Shown one piece after another: positions 27,550-35,087 of a stretch of 64,000 nt of DNA. A program made the position numbers and the translations under genes. Source of the stretch: Desulfobacteraceae bacterium (GTDB lineage: Bacteria; Desulfobacterota; Desulfobacteria; Desulfobacterales; Desulfobacteraceae); NCBI GenBank assembly GCA_016743945.1, contig JADGFI010000001.1, positions 459,901-523,900 on the forward strand, read 5' to 3'. Below the pieces are notes generated by a model. It saw only the letters and a program-made list of their open reading frames with translations. It had not been told where the DNA came from and searched no databases. Position 1 is the stretch's first letter. Every line of letters begins with the position of its first letter.

Positions 27550-27852
27550 ATGGAGGTAAAAGATTATTGTAAAGCAATGTTGGCAGAAGTTTCCGCTTGG
27601 AAAGAAAAACTTGAAGCAATGAAAAAAGTTGCAGACACTTACGGATCTGCTGAAAAAGAAAAAATTTTACCATTAATTGGGCAACTTGATCAAGAAGTCG
27701 TAGCAGCACAGCTTCGAGTTGATCAGTTAGAAAATGAATGTCCATCCGACTGGTCGCCCATGAAAAATGAACTTGATGACCTTTTTGGAACAGTTGGAAG
27801 CAGCGTTGACAGAGCATGGAAAGACCTTGAACCTGGAAATGTAGGCGGTTAA
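27550..27852 (+). CDS. Small coiled-coil protein, conserved hypothetical
   Basis: The 100-residue acidic cytoplasmic protein is predicted largely helical (AMLAEVSAWKEKLEAMKKVA and LIGQLDQEVVAAQLRVDQLE show heptad spacing), with a conserved-looking ECPSDWSPMKNELD turn. It resembles short coiled-coil proteins found widely in Desulfobacterota; no function is known. The ribosome binding site TTGGAGGATTC is strong and a strong terminator follows, so it is a well-expressed monocistronic gene. Confidence 0.65.
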   Translation: MEVKDYCKAMLAEVSAWKEKLEAMKKVADTYGSAEKEKILPLIGQLDQEVVAAQLRVDQLENECPSDWSPMKNELDDLFGTVGSSVDRAWKDLEPGNVGG

Positions 27853-27895
27853 ATACCATCGTCATCGTGTTGAGATGGTGCTAAACAAATGAAAG

Positions 27896-27928
27896 GCCCC
27901 TCCCATACATTTGAGGGGCTTTTCTTTT
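27896..27928 (+). terminator. Intrinsic terminator of the coiled-coil gene
   Basis: GCCCCTC (27896-27902) and GAGGGGC (27913-27919) enclose a 10-nt loop and are followed by TTTTCTTTT. The next gene, a selenoprotein, starts at 27937, only 9 bp after the T-tract, so it depends on read-through or on a promoter inside this region. Confidence 0.88.
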
Positions 27929-27936
27929 GAGTCCAG

Positions 27937-28479
27937 ATGGCAGGATTACTCCGAAGAAGCCAAGGAAAGTTATCTGGAGGAATTGATTGTTCGAAGAGAG
28001 CTGGCCATGAATTTTGTTTATTTCAACCAGCCCTATTGGTTTTTGTCCGTCATTTTGGCTGAGTGTTCTGCCGTCAGCAGGTGGCTGAACTGGCAGAAAA
28101 TTCTCAAAATTTTAATGATAAAAATATAAATCTTGCGGTCATTGGTTCAGGTGATCCCCGTCATTTTAAAGCGTTTAAAAAAACAACCGGATATGAAGGC
28201 CTGCTTTTTTCTGACCCTTCACTGGTAGCTTTCTCTCTTTTAGGCTTTTCAAAGGGGCTTGCAGGTTTTATGAGCATCCGTTCTGTATTCAAGGCTGCAT
28301 CTGCACTGAGAGAAGGACATCGACAGGGTTCAGTTCAAGGCAGCACAATGCAGCTGGGTGGCGCGATTGTGATTGACGTATCAGGTGCTGTCTGCTATTT
28401 TTTTTCTGGTAGAAAAGCAGGGGATCATCCTAAAATAAATGAATTGATCCGCGCTGTTGATAGTTTGCAGTCGCTTTGA
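27937..28479 (+). CDS. Selenoprotein with UxxC motif, AhpC-TSA_2 (peroxiredoxin-like) family
   Basis: An in-frame TGA at 28060-28062 interrupts LLVFVRHFG-(TGA)-VFCRQQVAELAE. In relatives this site is the first cysteine of RHFGCxFCR, so the gene encodes Sec42-V-F-Cys45. Read-through gives 180 residues. The rest fits the AhpC-TSA_2 thioredoxin-fold family: LLFSDPSLVAFSLLGFSKG, GSTMQLGGAIVIDVSG and RKAGDHPKINELI. A SECIS hairpin follows directly. The family performs thiol-dependent peroxide or disulfide reduction; the substrate is unknown. ATG 27937 is the only start after the previous stop, and its ribosome binding site is poor. A ferritin-like gene follows 24 bp later. Ordinary gene finding would report two fragments. 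Confidence 0.88.
28066..28098 (+). promoter_or_regulatory. Bacterial SECIS element of the UxxC selenoprotein gene
   Basis: Outer stem TTCTGCC/GGCAGAA (28066-28072 with 28092-28098), small internal loop, inner stem TCAGC/GCTGA (28074-28078 with 28084-28088), apical loop AGGTG. The loop GGU starts 18 nt after the UGA, the same distance as in the peroxiredoxin SECIS of this window. This two-stem architecture with an AGGU loop is the standard SelB target. Confidence 0.85.
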
Positions 28480-28503
28480 TTCAGGTGTAAAAGGAGAGCA
28501 AAT

Positions 28504-28998
28504 ATGGCATATGACTTTAATGCTGAAGAAGTATTTGAAATGGCCGTTCAAATAGAGAAAAACGGAGCTGCATTTTACAGGAAAGCAGCTTTACTTCAGG
28601 AGAATAAGGTGAACAAAGAGTTCCTTGAATCCATTGCCAGTATGGAAGACAGACATCAAACAGGGTTTGAAGAAATGAAAATCGCCGTGTCTGACATGGA
28701 AAAATCACAGACGGTATTTGATCCTCAAGAAGAGTTATTCCTGTATTTGAAAGCCATGGCGGATGCCCATGGTGGTGAGGGGAACCCGGATGTGGCCGAC
28801 CAATTGACCGGTAAAGAAACAATGGCTCAGGTCATTGAAACAGCCATTGGTTTAGAAAAAGAATCCATCCTGTTTTATATCGGTCTAAAAGATATTGTTC
28901 CTGCCAAGCTGGGACGTACAAAAATAGATGAGATTATTGAAGAAGAAAAAAAGCATGTTGCCCAATTGAGCGGTTTTTTAAAAAAAGCTCAAAAATAA
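28504..28998 (+). CDS. Ferritin-like (rubrerythrin-type) diiron protein
   Basis: The 164-residue four-helix-bundle protein carries carboxylate/histidine ligand motifs in order: EMAVQIEKNGAAFYR (E..E), SMEDRHQTGFEEM (ED-x-H), ETAIGLEKESILFY and IIEEEKKHVAQL (E..H). It lacks the C-terminal rubredoxin domain of rubrerythrin, so it is an erythrin-core or ferritin-family protein that reduces peroxide or stores iron. AAGGAGAGC precedes the ATG. Location directly behind the UxxC selenoprotein suggests a joint peroxide-defence unit. Confidence 0.82.
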   Translation: MAYDFNAEEVFEMAVQIEKNGAAFYRKAALLQENKVNKEFLESIASMEDRHQTGFEEMKIAVSDMEKSQTVFDPQEELFLYLKAMADAHGGEGNPDVADQLTGKETMAQVIETAIGLEKESILFYIGLKDIVPAKLGRTKIDEIIEEEKKHVAQLSGFLKKAQK

Positions 28999-29019
28999 CA
29001 GATCGATAAAAATCAACTT

Positions 29020-29088
29020 GGCAGGCATTTGGGAAATACTGCAGCAGGCTTACCAGGACATAAGATGACCCTGGACACTATGCCTGCC
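29020..29088. other. Structured inverted repeat downstream of the ferritin-like gene
   Basis: GGCAGGCAT (29020-29028) pairs with ATGCCTGCC (29080-29088). Inside, CCAGG (29053-29057) pairs with CCTGG (29070-29074). No T-tract follows on the plus strand; on the minus strand a GATTTTT lies a few bases beyond. It could be an RNA structure, a protein site or a mobile repeat. The rest of 28999-29266 shows no gene. Confidence 0.4.
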
Positions 29089-29266
29089 ATCAACGATCAG
29101 TTCCCGTCACCCCCGGTGTTTATCGTGCGCTTTAGCTGATGGCTTCCCGAGATCCTTTTTTTCTGAAATAGAAGGTAAATTGAATTATAATCTATTTTTT
29201 TATTTCGTTGAAGTCCTTTAAATCATGATCATATTTAAATGTGATAACGAATCAAAAAGGTGTCCC

Positions 29267-30697
29267 ATGATAAAATTAAACGAATCCATTCATGTTTTAA
29301 ACGCTTTAGAGGCTGTTTTCACCTATACCAGCGATTTTAGCAATATCAAAGACTGGGATCCGGGTGTGGCAGTATCCCAAAAGAGATCAAAAGGCGGAAT
29401 CCGAGTCGGGTCAACCTATGATCTCACTTTGCGTTTCGGGCCGTTCAGACCCAAAATGAAATATACTATCACAGCGTATATCCCTTTTTCAAAAGTGATC
29501 CTGAAAGGCAGGGGAGACTCCTTCAGTGCGATTGATACGATCTCGTTTTTTAAAACATCAACAGGCACGCGAATTGACTACGAGGCCCAACTATATTTTT
29601 CAGGGGTTTCAAAATACGTGGAAAAATTATTAACGCCTGTTTTAAAAAATACAGGGCGAAAAGCCATAGAAGGGCTCGAAGCCAGGCTGAGTGGGAAAAA
29701 TAGAATTTATAAACAAGGCAGCTGGTTTTTTTCAGGAGCAAATGGTTTCGATTATATTGCCGATCATATGATTTTGCCGGGTATGCTGATGTTCAGCAAA
29801 TTAGGATATTCACTCAGCAAAAGGTTCTGGGCAGAAAACGATGAAATTCTTTTTGGAAAAAAGGTGATCATAACAGGGGGAACCTCTGGCATTGGAAAAG
29901 CTGCAGCCATAAAATTGGCGGGAAAAAAAGCCTGCCTGACAATCATTGCCAGAAATAGAAAAAAGGCTGAACGAGTGCAGCAACAGATCATTGAAAAAAC
30001 CGGGAATCCCCACGTGGATTTTTTGATAGCAGACTTAAGCAGGATGGAAGATATTAAACAAGTCGCAAAAGAATTAAAAGACAGGAAAAAAACCATAGAT
30101 GTCCTGATCAATAATGCTGGTGCTCTTTTCAATGAAAGAAAAGAGACTATTGAAGGGTTTGAACAAACTTTTGCAACAGACCTTTTGGGTGTTTTTTATC
30201 TCACTGAATTGCTGAAAGACCGTTTCCCCTTGACAGGTGGCCGGATCATCAATGTTGCCTCCGGGGGCATGTATACCCAAAGGATTGATGTGAACGATCT
30301 GCAAAATGAAGGTCCCTCCTATGAGGGGGCAAAAGCCTATGCCAGGGCAAAAAGAGGGATTGTCATTCTCACCAGACTCTGGGCCCAGCAGATGCGTCAT
30401 TTAAACCTAGCAGTCCATTCCATGCACCCCGGCTGGGTGGATACGCCGGGCATCGAGACCGCTTTACCGAGGTTTCATTCACTGGTGAATTTTATTTTAA
30501 GGACGCCTGACCAGGGTGCAGATACCATCGTATGGCTTGCTGCTTCAAAAAAGGCAGGAGAATCAACAGGTAGATTCTGGCTGGACAGACGGCCCCATGA
30601 AACCGTTTTATTTCCCCAAACAGGTGAATCTGAACAGGCAAGGCAGATTTTGTGGGAAAAATTAAACCGGCTCACCCGTCGATTTGAAAAGGTATGA
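29267..30697 (+). CDS. Fusion of SRPBCC (START-like) domain and short-chain dehydrogenase
   Basis: Residues 1-145 form a START-like hydrophobic-ligand domain (SNIKDWDPGVAVSQK, FGPFRPKMKYTITAYIPF, STGTRIDYEAQLYF). Residues 190-400 are a classical NAD(P) short-chain dehydrogenase: VIITGGTSGIGKAAA Rossmann loop, LINNAGALF, catalytic Ser in NVASGGMY and the Tyr/Lys pair in AYARAKRG. In related lipid clusters of other bacteria the two activities are, as far as I know, on separate proteins, so the fusion suggests the START part presents a lipid substrate. Start 29267 is chosen for AAAAAGG before it; the frame is open from 29225 without a signal. It faces the convergent cyclopropane synthase gene. 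Confidence 0.85.
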   Translation: MIKLNESIHVLNALEAVFTYTSDFSNIKDWDPGVAVSQKRSKGGIRVGSTYDLTLRFGPFRPKMKYTITAYIPFSKVILKGRGDSFSAIDTISFFKTSTGTRIDYEAQLYFSGVSKYVEKLLTPVLKNTGRKAIEGLEARLSGKNRIYKQGSWFFSGANGFDYIADHMILPGMLMFSKLGYSLSKRFWAENDEILFGKKVIITGGTSGIGKAAAIKLAGKKACLTIIARNRKKAERVQQQIIEKTGNPHVDFLIADLSRMEDIKQVAKELKDRKKTIDVLINNAGALFNERKETIEGFEQTFATDLLGVFYLTELLKDRFPLTGGRIINVASGGMYTQRIDVNDLQNEGPSYEGAKAYARAKRGIVILTRLWAQQMRHLNLAVHSMHPGWVDTPGIETALPRFHSLVNFILRTPDQGADTIVWLAASKKAGESTGRFWLDRRPHETVLFPQTGESEQARQILWEKLNRLTRRFEKV

Positions 30698-30739
30698 TCG
30701 CATTTAAAACTTAGCTCTGCCGTCTCTACCGTCAAACGG

Positions 30740-32701
30740 TTATCGTTGCAGTGTTACCTGAATATCACCAATGCCGGAGGTCATAAACCCGGCTTCGCAG
30801 ATTGAAAAATAGTACATCCACTTTCGGTAAAAGATTTCGTCAAAGCCCATGGCGATGATATCATCCCAGTGTTCAGCAAACCTTTTTCGCCAGTGTGACA
30901 GTGTTGTGGCATAATGAGGGCCCATATGATAAATATCGGTGACAGTGAAATCAGTATGGTCGTGAATGGTTCGTTCAAGGATGTTAAGACATGGCAGATG
31001 GCCGCCGGGAAAAATATGTTTTTGTATCCAGTCCCTTTCTTTACAGTACTGATCATATCGTTCGTCTGCAATGGTAATGGCCTGAAAAATCATTTTACCG
31101 CCAGGCTTTAAGAGATCTTTACATTGTCTGAAATACTGCCCTAAAAACTGGGGTCCCACAGCCTCAATCATCTCTATGGAAACAATACGGTCAAAGTTTC
31201 CTTTGGTGTGTCGGTAATCTTGAAGAAGAATCGTGATCTGATCCTCTAACCCTTCATCTTTGACCCTTTGACGGGCTCGCTCATATTGTGCTTTGGAAAC
31301 AGTGATACCGGTTACATGACACCCTATCTTTTTTGCGGCAAAGACGGCAAATCCTCCCCAGCCGCAGCCGATTTCAAGCAGGTGGTGGCTAGGTCCAATA
31401 TCAGCCTGTTTGAGGATGCGGTTCATTTTATTTGCCTGGGCGATTTCCAGTGTGTCATCGTTTTGGAGAAAAAGGCCACAGGAATACAGCATTTTCTGAT
31501 CTAAAAAAAGGGCATACATCTCATTGTTTAAATCATAGTGGGCGGCAATGTTCCCGGGTGTATTTTTAATGGTATTTTTGCGCCGGTCATGTGCCAGTTT
31601 TTCCTGGATCCGTGTCAGGATGGACAACAAAAGATTGCCGTCCGAAAATCGGTCCCTGTTTTCAATGAGCTTTGTTAAGGCAGCTACCAGGTCAGGGCTA
31701 TCCCATTCGCCGGCCATATAGGCTTCACCCAATCCGATTTCCCCGTCAAAAACGATCCGTGGGAAAAAAGAGAAATCCTTTATTTGGATAATGGCATTCT
31801 TTACTGGTTCGCCCCGGCCGACGGTCATGGTTTCTTTGTTGGGCAATTGCAGTTCAAGACTTCCTGTATCCATTTTTTTTAACATAGAAAGGATCAGCCG
31901 TTTGCTGATAGATTCCAAAATATTGGGGGTCTGCCTGGGCATTGTGATGGGGCTCCTGGGTAAGGGTTTATCATTAAATTTCAGTTTTTTTTGGAAAAAC
32001 AGTTTGAACGCATGGGAATATATCCTGGGAATGCTCAAATGGGGAGCAAAGGGGTTCTTGGCCAAGGTTTTTAAATGATTACGGCTTGTCAATGGAATGG
32101 CATCTGCACGCAATACAGCTTCCATAACTTTTGTTCGGTCGCGAACGAGTTCAATCCTGATATTTATCTGGTTTTCCGGGGCTGAAAAATAAAAAAGGTA
32201 ATACCCATCAATTTTATTGAAAGGAGACACATGAAATGCTTTTGTCGCCTGATAGCTTGCCAGAAAGTTCGGGGAAGTATTGGTGTTTTGTGTCAATACA
32301 TATGGATGGCGTTCACCATACGTATTATTGACTTCAGCTATGACAGCAGCCAGTCGGTTGTTCGCTGAAAAGCAATAATGGAAATTGGCCGGATTGAAAG
32401 CATAGTTGAAATATCTGGCAGAGGTAATCATCATTACAGAATTTATTGATTCTTTAACATTATGCTGGGCGAGCAATTGATCAATTTTTTGTTTGATCGG
32501 CATGTCTCCGGGTTGCAGATAATCTTTGTCGTGAATGGATGTTATTGCCTTTCGGTTATATCCAAACAGAGGATATCTGAGACCCAGATGCGGCAGGTCC
32601 TCCAGATCAAAGCCATACATATAGATTGGATATGACAGCTGATGTGTTACCGGGGCAAAGCGTCGGTGTTCAATGGTACCGGTATATATCCATGAATTCA
32701 T
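30740..32701 (-). CDS. Fusion of DUF1365 protein and cyclopropane-fatty-acid synthase-type methyltransferase
   Basis: Residues 1-230 are a DUF1365 domain (IYTGTIEHRRFAPVTHQLSY, YCFSANNRLAAVIAEVNNTY, KAFHVSPFNKIDGYYLFYF). Residues 265-653 are a CFA-synthase-type SAM methyltransferase with its N-terminal lipid-binding module (GEIGLGEAYMAGEWDSPDL) and the SAM motif LLEIGCGWGGFAVFAA, then FDRIVSIEMIEAVG. It methylates unsaturated acyl chains of phospholipids at the membrane surface. DUF1365 and CFA genes are neighbours in many genomes; here they are one polypeptide. The start overlaps the FAD oxidoreductase stop by 4 bp, so the two act together. Confidence 0.92.
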   Translation of the reverse strand: MNSWIYTGTIEHRRFAPVTHQLSYPIYMYGFDLEDLPHLGLRYPLFGYNRKAITSIHDKDYLQPGDMPIKQKIDQLLAQHNVKESINSVMMITSARYFNYAFNPANFHYCFSANNRLAAVIAEVNNTYGERHPYVLTQNTNTSPNFLASYQATKAFHVSPFNKIDGYYLFYFSAPENQINIRIELVRDRTKVMEAVLRADAIPLTSRNHLKTLAKNPFAPHLSIPRIYSHAFKLFFQKKLKFNDKPLPRSPITMPRQTPNILESISKRLILSMLKKMDTGSLELQLPNKETMTVGRGEPVKNAIIQIKDFSFFPRIVFDGEIGLGEAYMAGEWDSPDLVAALTKLIENRDRFSDGNLLLSILTRIQEKLAHDRRKNTIKNTPGNIAAHYDLNNEMYALFLDQKMLYSCGLFLQNDDTLEIAQANKMNRILKQADIGPSHHLLEIGCGWGGFAVFAAKKIGCHVTGITVSKAQYERARQRVKDEGLEDQITILLQDYRHTKGNFDRIVSIEMIEAVGPQFLGQYFRQCKDLLKPGGKMIFQAITIADERYDQYCKERDWIQKHIFPGGHLPCLNILERTIHDHTDFTVTDIYHMGPHYATTLSHWRKRFAEHWDDIIAMGFDEIFYRKWMYYFSICEAGFMTSGIGDIQVTLQR

Positions 32702-33987
32702 AGAGACACTCCAAACTTTTTACCCACAGCAAGCGCCGAATTCACACCGTCCTCGTGGAAACCATACCCGAAATAACTACCGCAAAAAAATGTGTTCTGG
32801 TTTTCGTTTAATGATGGCAGATCTTTCTGGGAGTTGAATGCCTCAAAAGAATATTGTGGATGGGTATAATCCATCTCTTTGATAATATGAGCCTGAGGGA
32901 TTGAGCGTTGAGGGTTAAGTGTCACAAAGTAAGAATTCTGGGTATCAAGCTTTTGAAGTCGTGTCATATCATAGCTGACCGTCACCGGTGCCGTTGAATC
33001 ACCTTTGGTATAACGCGTATAATTCCAACTGGCCCAGGCGCGTTTGTTTGGCGGCATTAGGTCTTTGTCTGTATGTAAAAAGGTTTTATTATTGGAATAG
33101 GACCAGACTCCCAGCAGCCGTTTTTCCTTTTTACTGGGGGGGGCCAGCAGCTTGAGTGCCTGATCTGCGTGGGTGGCAATGATAACAGCATCAAAGGTTT
33201 GGGCTTTGCGATTTTTGAAATGGATTGTGGGCGTTGAGTCCTGTCGTGTAATGGAACCTATTTTTGACGATTTTATCGATTTCCCTCTAAAGGATTTTAA
33301 AAAGGCATTCACATAGGTATGGCTGCCGTCTTTGACAAAGTACCATGGTGGATGCCCCGCCACAGCTAAAAGACCATGAGTTTCATAAAATTGGGCAAAT
33401 GTGCGGATAGGGAATTTACCCATCTGGAGGTCTGAGCCGGACCAGATGGCCGCGGCCATGGGAATGATAAACTGGTCAACCACTTCGCGATGCAGTCCTT
33501 TTCTTTCTACATATTCAGACAATGTGATATCTTCGAGGTGATCCTCAATATAGGCCTTGCGAAGAATTCTAATAAACCGGACCATCTCGTACACAAACCT
33601 GAAATATCGTGGTTTAAAAAGATTTCGTCGTTGGGCAAATATGCTGTCAAGGTTATTACTGGCATAGTAAAGTCCTGTTTTTTGATCATAATAGCTAAAT
33701 GACATGTCGGTCCGGCATTTTTCAACACCAAGTTGATTCAGAAAGGCAATGAAATTGGGGTATGTTCGTTCATTTAAAACAATAAAGCCGGTATCCACAG
33801 GGGTCCCTTTGTCTGGCCCTTCAGGAATAATAACCGTATGGGTGTGACCGCCAAAATAATCGTTTTTTTCAAAAAGGGAGACATTGTGGCGGTGTTGAAG
33901 AAGATATGCGCTGCAGATTCCAGAGATACCAGAACCCACAACGGCAATATTCAGATTTTTCTTATTGATAAGATTCACGATAACCAT
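32698..33987 (-). CDS. FAD-dependent amine-oxidase-like oxidoreductase (lipid-modification partner)
   Basis: The 429-residue flavoprotein has the dinucleotide-binding motif IAVVGSGISGICSAYLL and the adjoining FEKNDYFGGHTHTV, and ends with the FAD-contact region NTFFCGSYFGYGFHEDGVNS. The family is consistently linked to DUF1365 and CFA synthase genes; relatives such as the UfaD group oxidise methylated acyl chains on the way to furan fatty acids. Whether the same product is formed here is unknown. AAAGG touches the ATG at 33987; the GTG at 33978 has better spacing and may be the true start. It is the first gene of a two-gene operon. Confidence 0.85.
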   Translation of the reverse strand: MVIVNLINKKNLNIAVVGSGISGICSAYLLQHRHNVSLFEKNDYFGGHTHTVIIPEGPDKGTPVDTGFIVLNERTYPNFIAFLNQLGVEKCRTDMSFSYYDQKTGLYYASNNLDSIFAQRRNLFKPRYFRFVYEMVRFIRILRKAYIEDHLEDITLSEYVERKGLHREVVDQFIIPMAAAIWSGSDLQMGKFPIRTFAQFYETHGLLAVAGHPPWYFVKDGSHTYVNAFLKSFRGKSIKSSKIGSITRQDSTPTIHFKNRKAQTFDAVIIATHADQALKLLAPPSKKEKRLLGVWSYSNNKTFLHTDKDLMPPNKRAWASWNYTRYTKGDSTAPVTVSYDMTRLQKLDTQNSYFVTLNPQRSIPQAHIIKEMDYTHPQYSFEAFNSQKDLPSLNENQNTFFCGSYFGYGFHEDGVNSALAVGKKFGVSL

Positions 33988-34138
33988 CCTTTAATTATGG
34001 CGATAAGTTTGTATCAATCACAGGATGCTGTTTTTAATAAAAAGATCTAATCGCGATGGAGAAGAAATTTTAATCTTTACTTTATCTTTGAGCTAAAGAA
34101 ATGTCCATACCAATACTGTATATCTATAACAGAAAATA

Positions 34139-34165
34139 TTAATGATAGTTTTAACCTATCATTAA
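34139..34165. promoter_or_regulatory. Palindromic operator, copy 2 (TTAATGATAG-N7-CTATCATTAA)
   Basis: Perfect 10-bp arms with a 7-bp spacer (TTTTAAC). It lies between the divergent FAD oxidoreductase (minus) and the small gene at 34266 (plus). To its right TTAACC and, 17 bp later, TATGCC repeat the arrangement seen at copy 1 (TTTACC and TATGCA), so the palindrome overlaps a putative -35. It could control both directions. Confidence 0.65.
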
Positions 34166-34265
34166 ACTCTCTTTATGCCCTTATTGAAATTGTCGAATTA
34201 AGATTTAAATTATATTTAAAGGACGACGAGAAAGTATCATGAACCCAAAAAAATGAGGTGACAAA

Positions 34266-34409
34266 ATGATTACCAATAAAACAAAAGATTATACAGAAAG
34301 CAAAGAAGAGGCAGAAGAAGGACATGAAGATACCCGTCATAAAAACTTTGAATGTGAAACCCCAGATAAGAACCTCGGGTGCGATCCTGGAATCGATGTC
34401 GCCGGATGA
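34266..34409 (+). CDS. Small acidic protein, 47 residues, family not recognised
   Basis: The sequence runs MITNKTKDYTESKEEAEEGH, then EDTRHKNFECETPDKNLGCD and PGIDVAG. It is soluble, strongly charged in the first half, and has two cysteines 10 residues apart. A good ribosome binding site, GAGGTGA, precedes the ATG, and a terminator-like hairpin follows. The decayed frame at 27246-27419 shares the Y-x-E-S, E-G-H, T-R, N-F and D residues and the same upstream palindrome, which argues for a true protein family. I do not know its function. Confidence 0.6.
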   Translation: MITNKTKDYTESKEEAEEGHEDTRHKNFECETPDKNLGCDPGIDVAG

Positions 34410-34441
34410 TAGGAACTTACTATCCGAAATATGAAACAGCA

Positions 34442-34466
34442 GGGCCTCTTTGAGGCTCTGTCTTTA
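34442..34466 (+). terminator. Hairpin after the 47-residue gene
   Basis: GGCCTC (34443-34448) and GAGGCT (34452-34457) form a stem with loop TTT, followed by CTGTCTTTAT. The next gene starts at 34488, so it would attenuate rather than fully block transcription of the chalcone-isomerase-like gene. Confidence 0.5.
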
Positions 34467-34487
34467 TATTCATAAAGATGATAAATA

Positions 34488-35087
34488 ATGAAAATATCAG
34501 ATGACATAAAAAAAATTTATTTAAGAGTATTAACCTTATCCCTTATGCTTTTGATGCTGTCATCAAAAAGCATGGTTTATGCTCAGACAATAAAAGTTTA
34601 TGGAACATTTTTTGACAAAAAAATGATAGTTTCAGATTATCAGCTTCAACTCAAAGGGACGGCATTATTGCGTTATCTTTTATTTATAGAGGCATATGCC
34701 GGTGCCCTTTATTTGCCTGGAGATATCGGGGGAGATCAAGCGCTGAATGATATTACCAGGCATCTGGTACTGGAATACCGGGTAGGCATTCCGGCAAAGA
34801 AGTTTGGCGAAGCAACGACAATAAAGATAAAAGAATCCGTGAGCAACGAGGTTTACAATCGACTTGCGCCAAAGGTTGATCAATTGAATCGATTATACCG
34901 AAATGTGAATCCTGGAGACCGGTATACGTTGACCTATATCCCGGAGAAAGGCACAACATTGGCTTACAACACTATCCCTCTGGGCACGATTGAAGGGGTA
35001 GAATTTTCCAAAGCGTTGTTTTCGATCTGGATAGGCGAAAATCCAATAGATGAGGGCTTTCGTGACAGACTTCTCGGGAAAATATAA
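34488..35087 (+). CDS. Exported chalcone-isomerase-fold protein
   Basis: The 199-residue protein begins with a signal peptide (LRVLTLSLMLLMLSS, cleavage near VYAQ). The mature part has the bacterial chalcone-isomerase-like fold pattern: LQLKGTALLRYLLFIEAYAG, ALYLPGD, and LFSIWIGENPIDEGFRDRLLG at the end. Bacterial members are periplasmic, often sit next to CFA and DUF1365 genes, and probably bind fatty acids; no enzyme activity is established. The stop overlaps the ATG of the following transporter gene. Confidence 0.8.
   Translation: MKISDDIKKIYLRVLTLSLMLLMLSSKSMVYAQTIKVYGTFFDKKMIVSDYQLQLKGTALLRYLLFIEAYAGALYLPGDIGGDQALNDITRHLVLEYRVGIPAKKFGEATTIKIKESVSNEVYNRLAPKVDQLNRLYRNVNPGDRYTLTYIPEKGTTLAYNTIPLGTIEGVEFSKALFSIWIGENPIDEGFRDRLLGKI

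Noticed and set aside
27911..28129. 72-codon plus-strand frame overlapping the start of the UxxC selenoprotein
   Set aside because: It is in another frame, begins within the terminator T-tract region and has no family resemblance; the frame from 27937 with read-through of TGA gives a recognisable domain.
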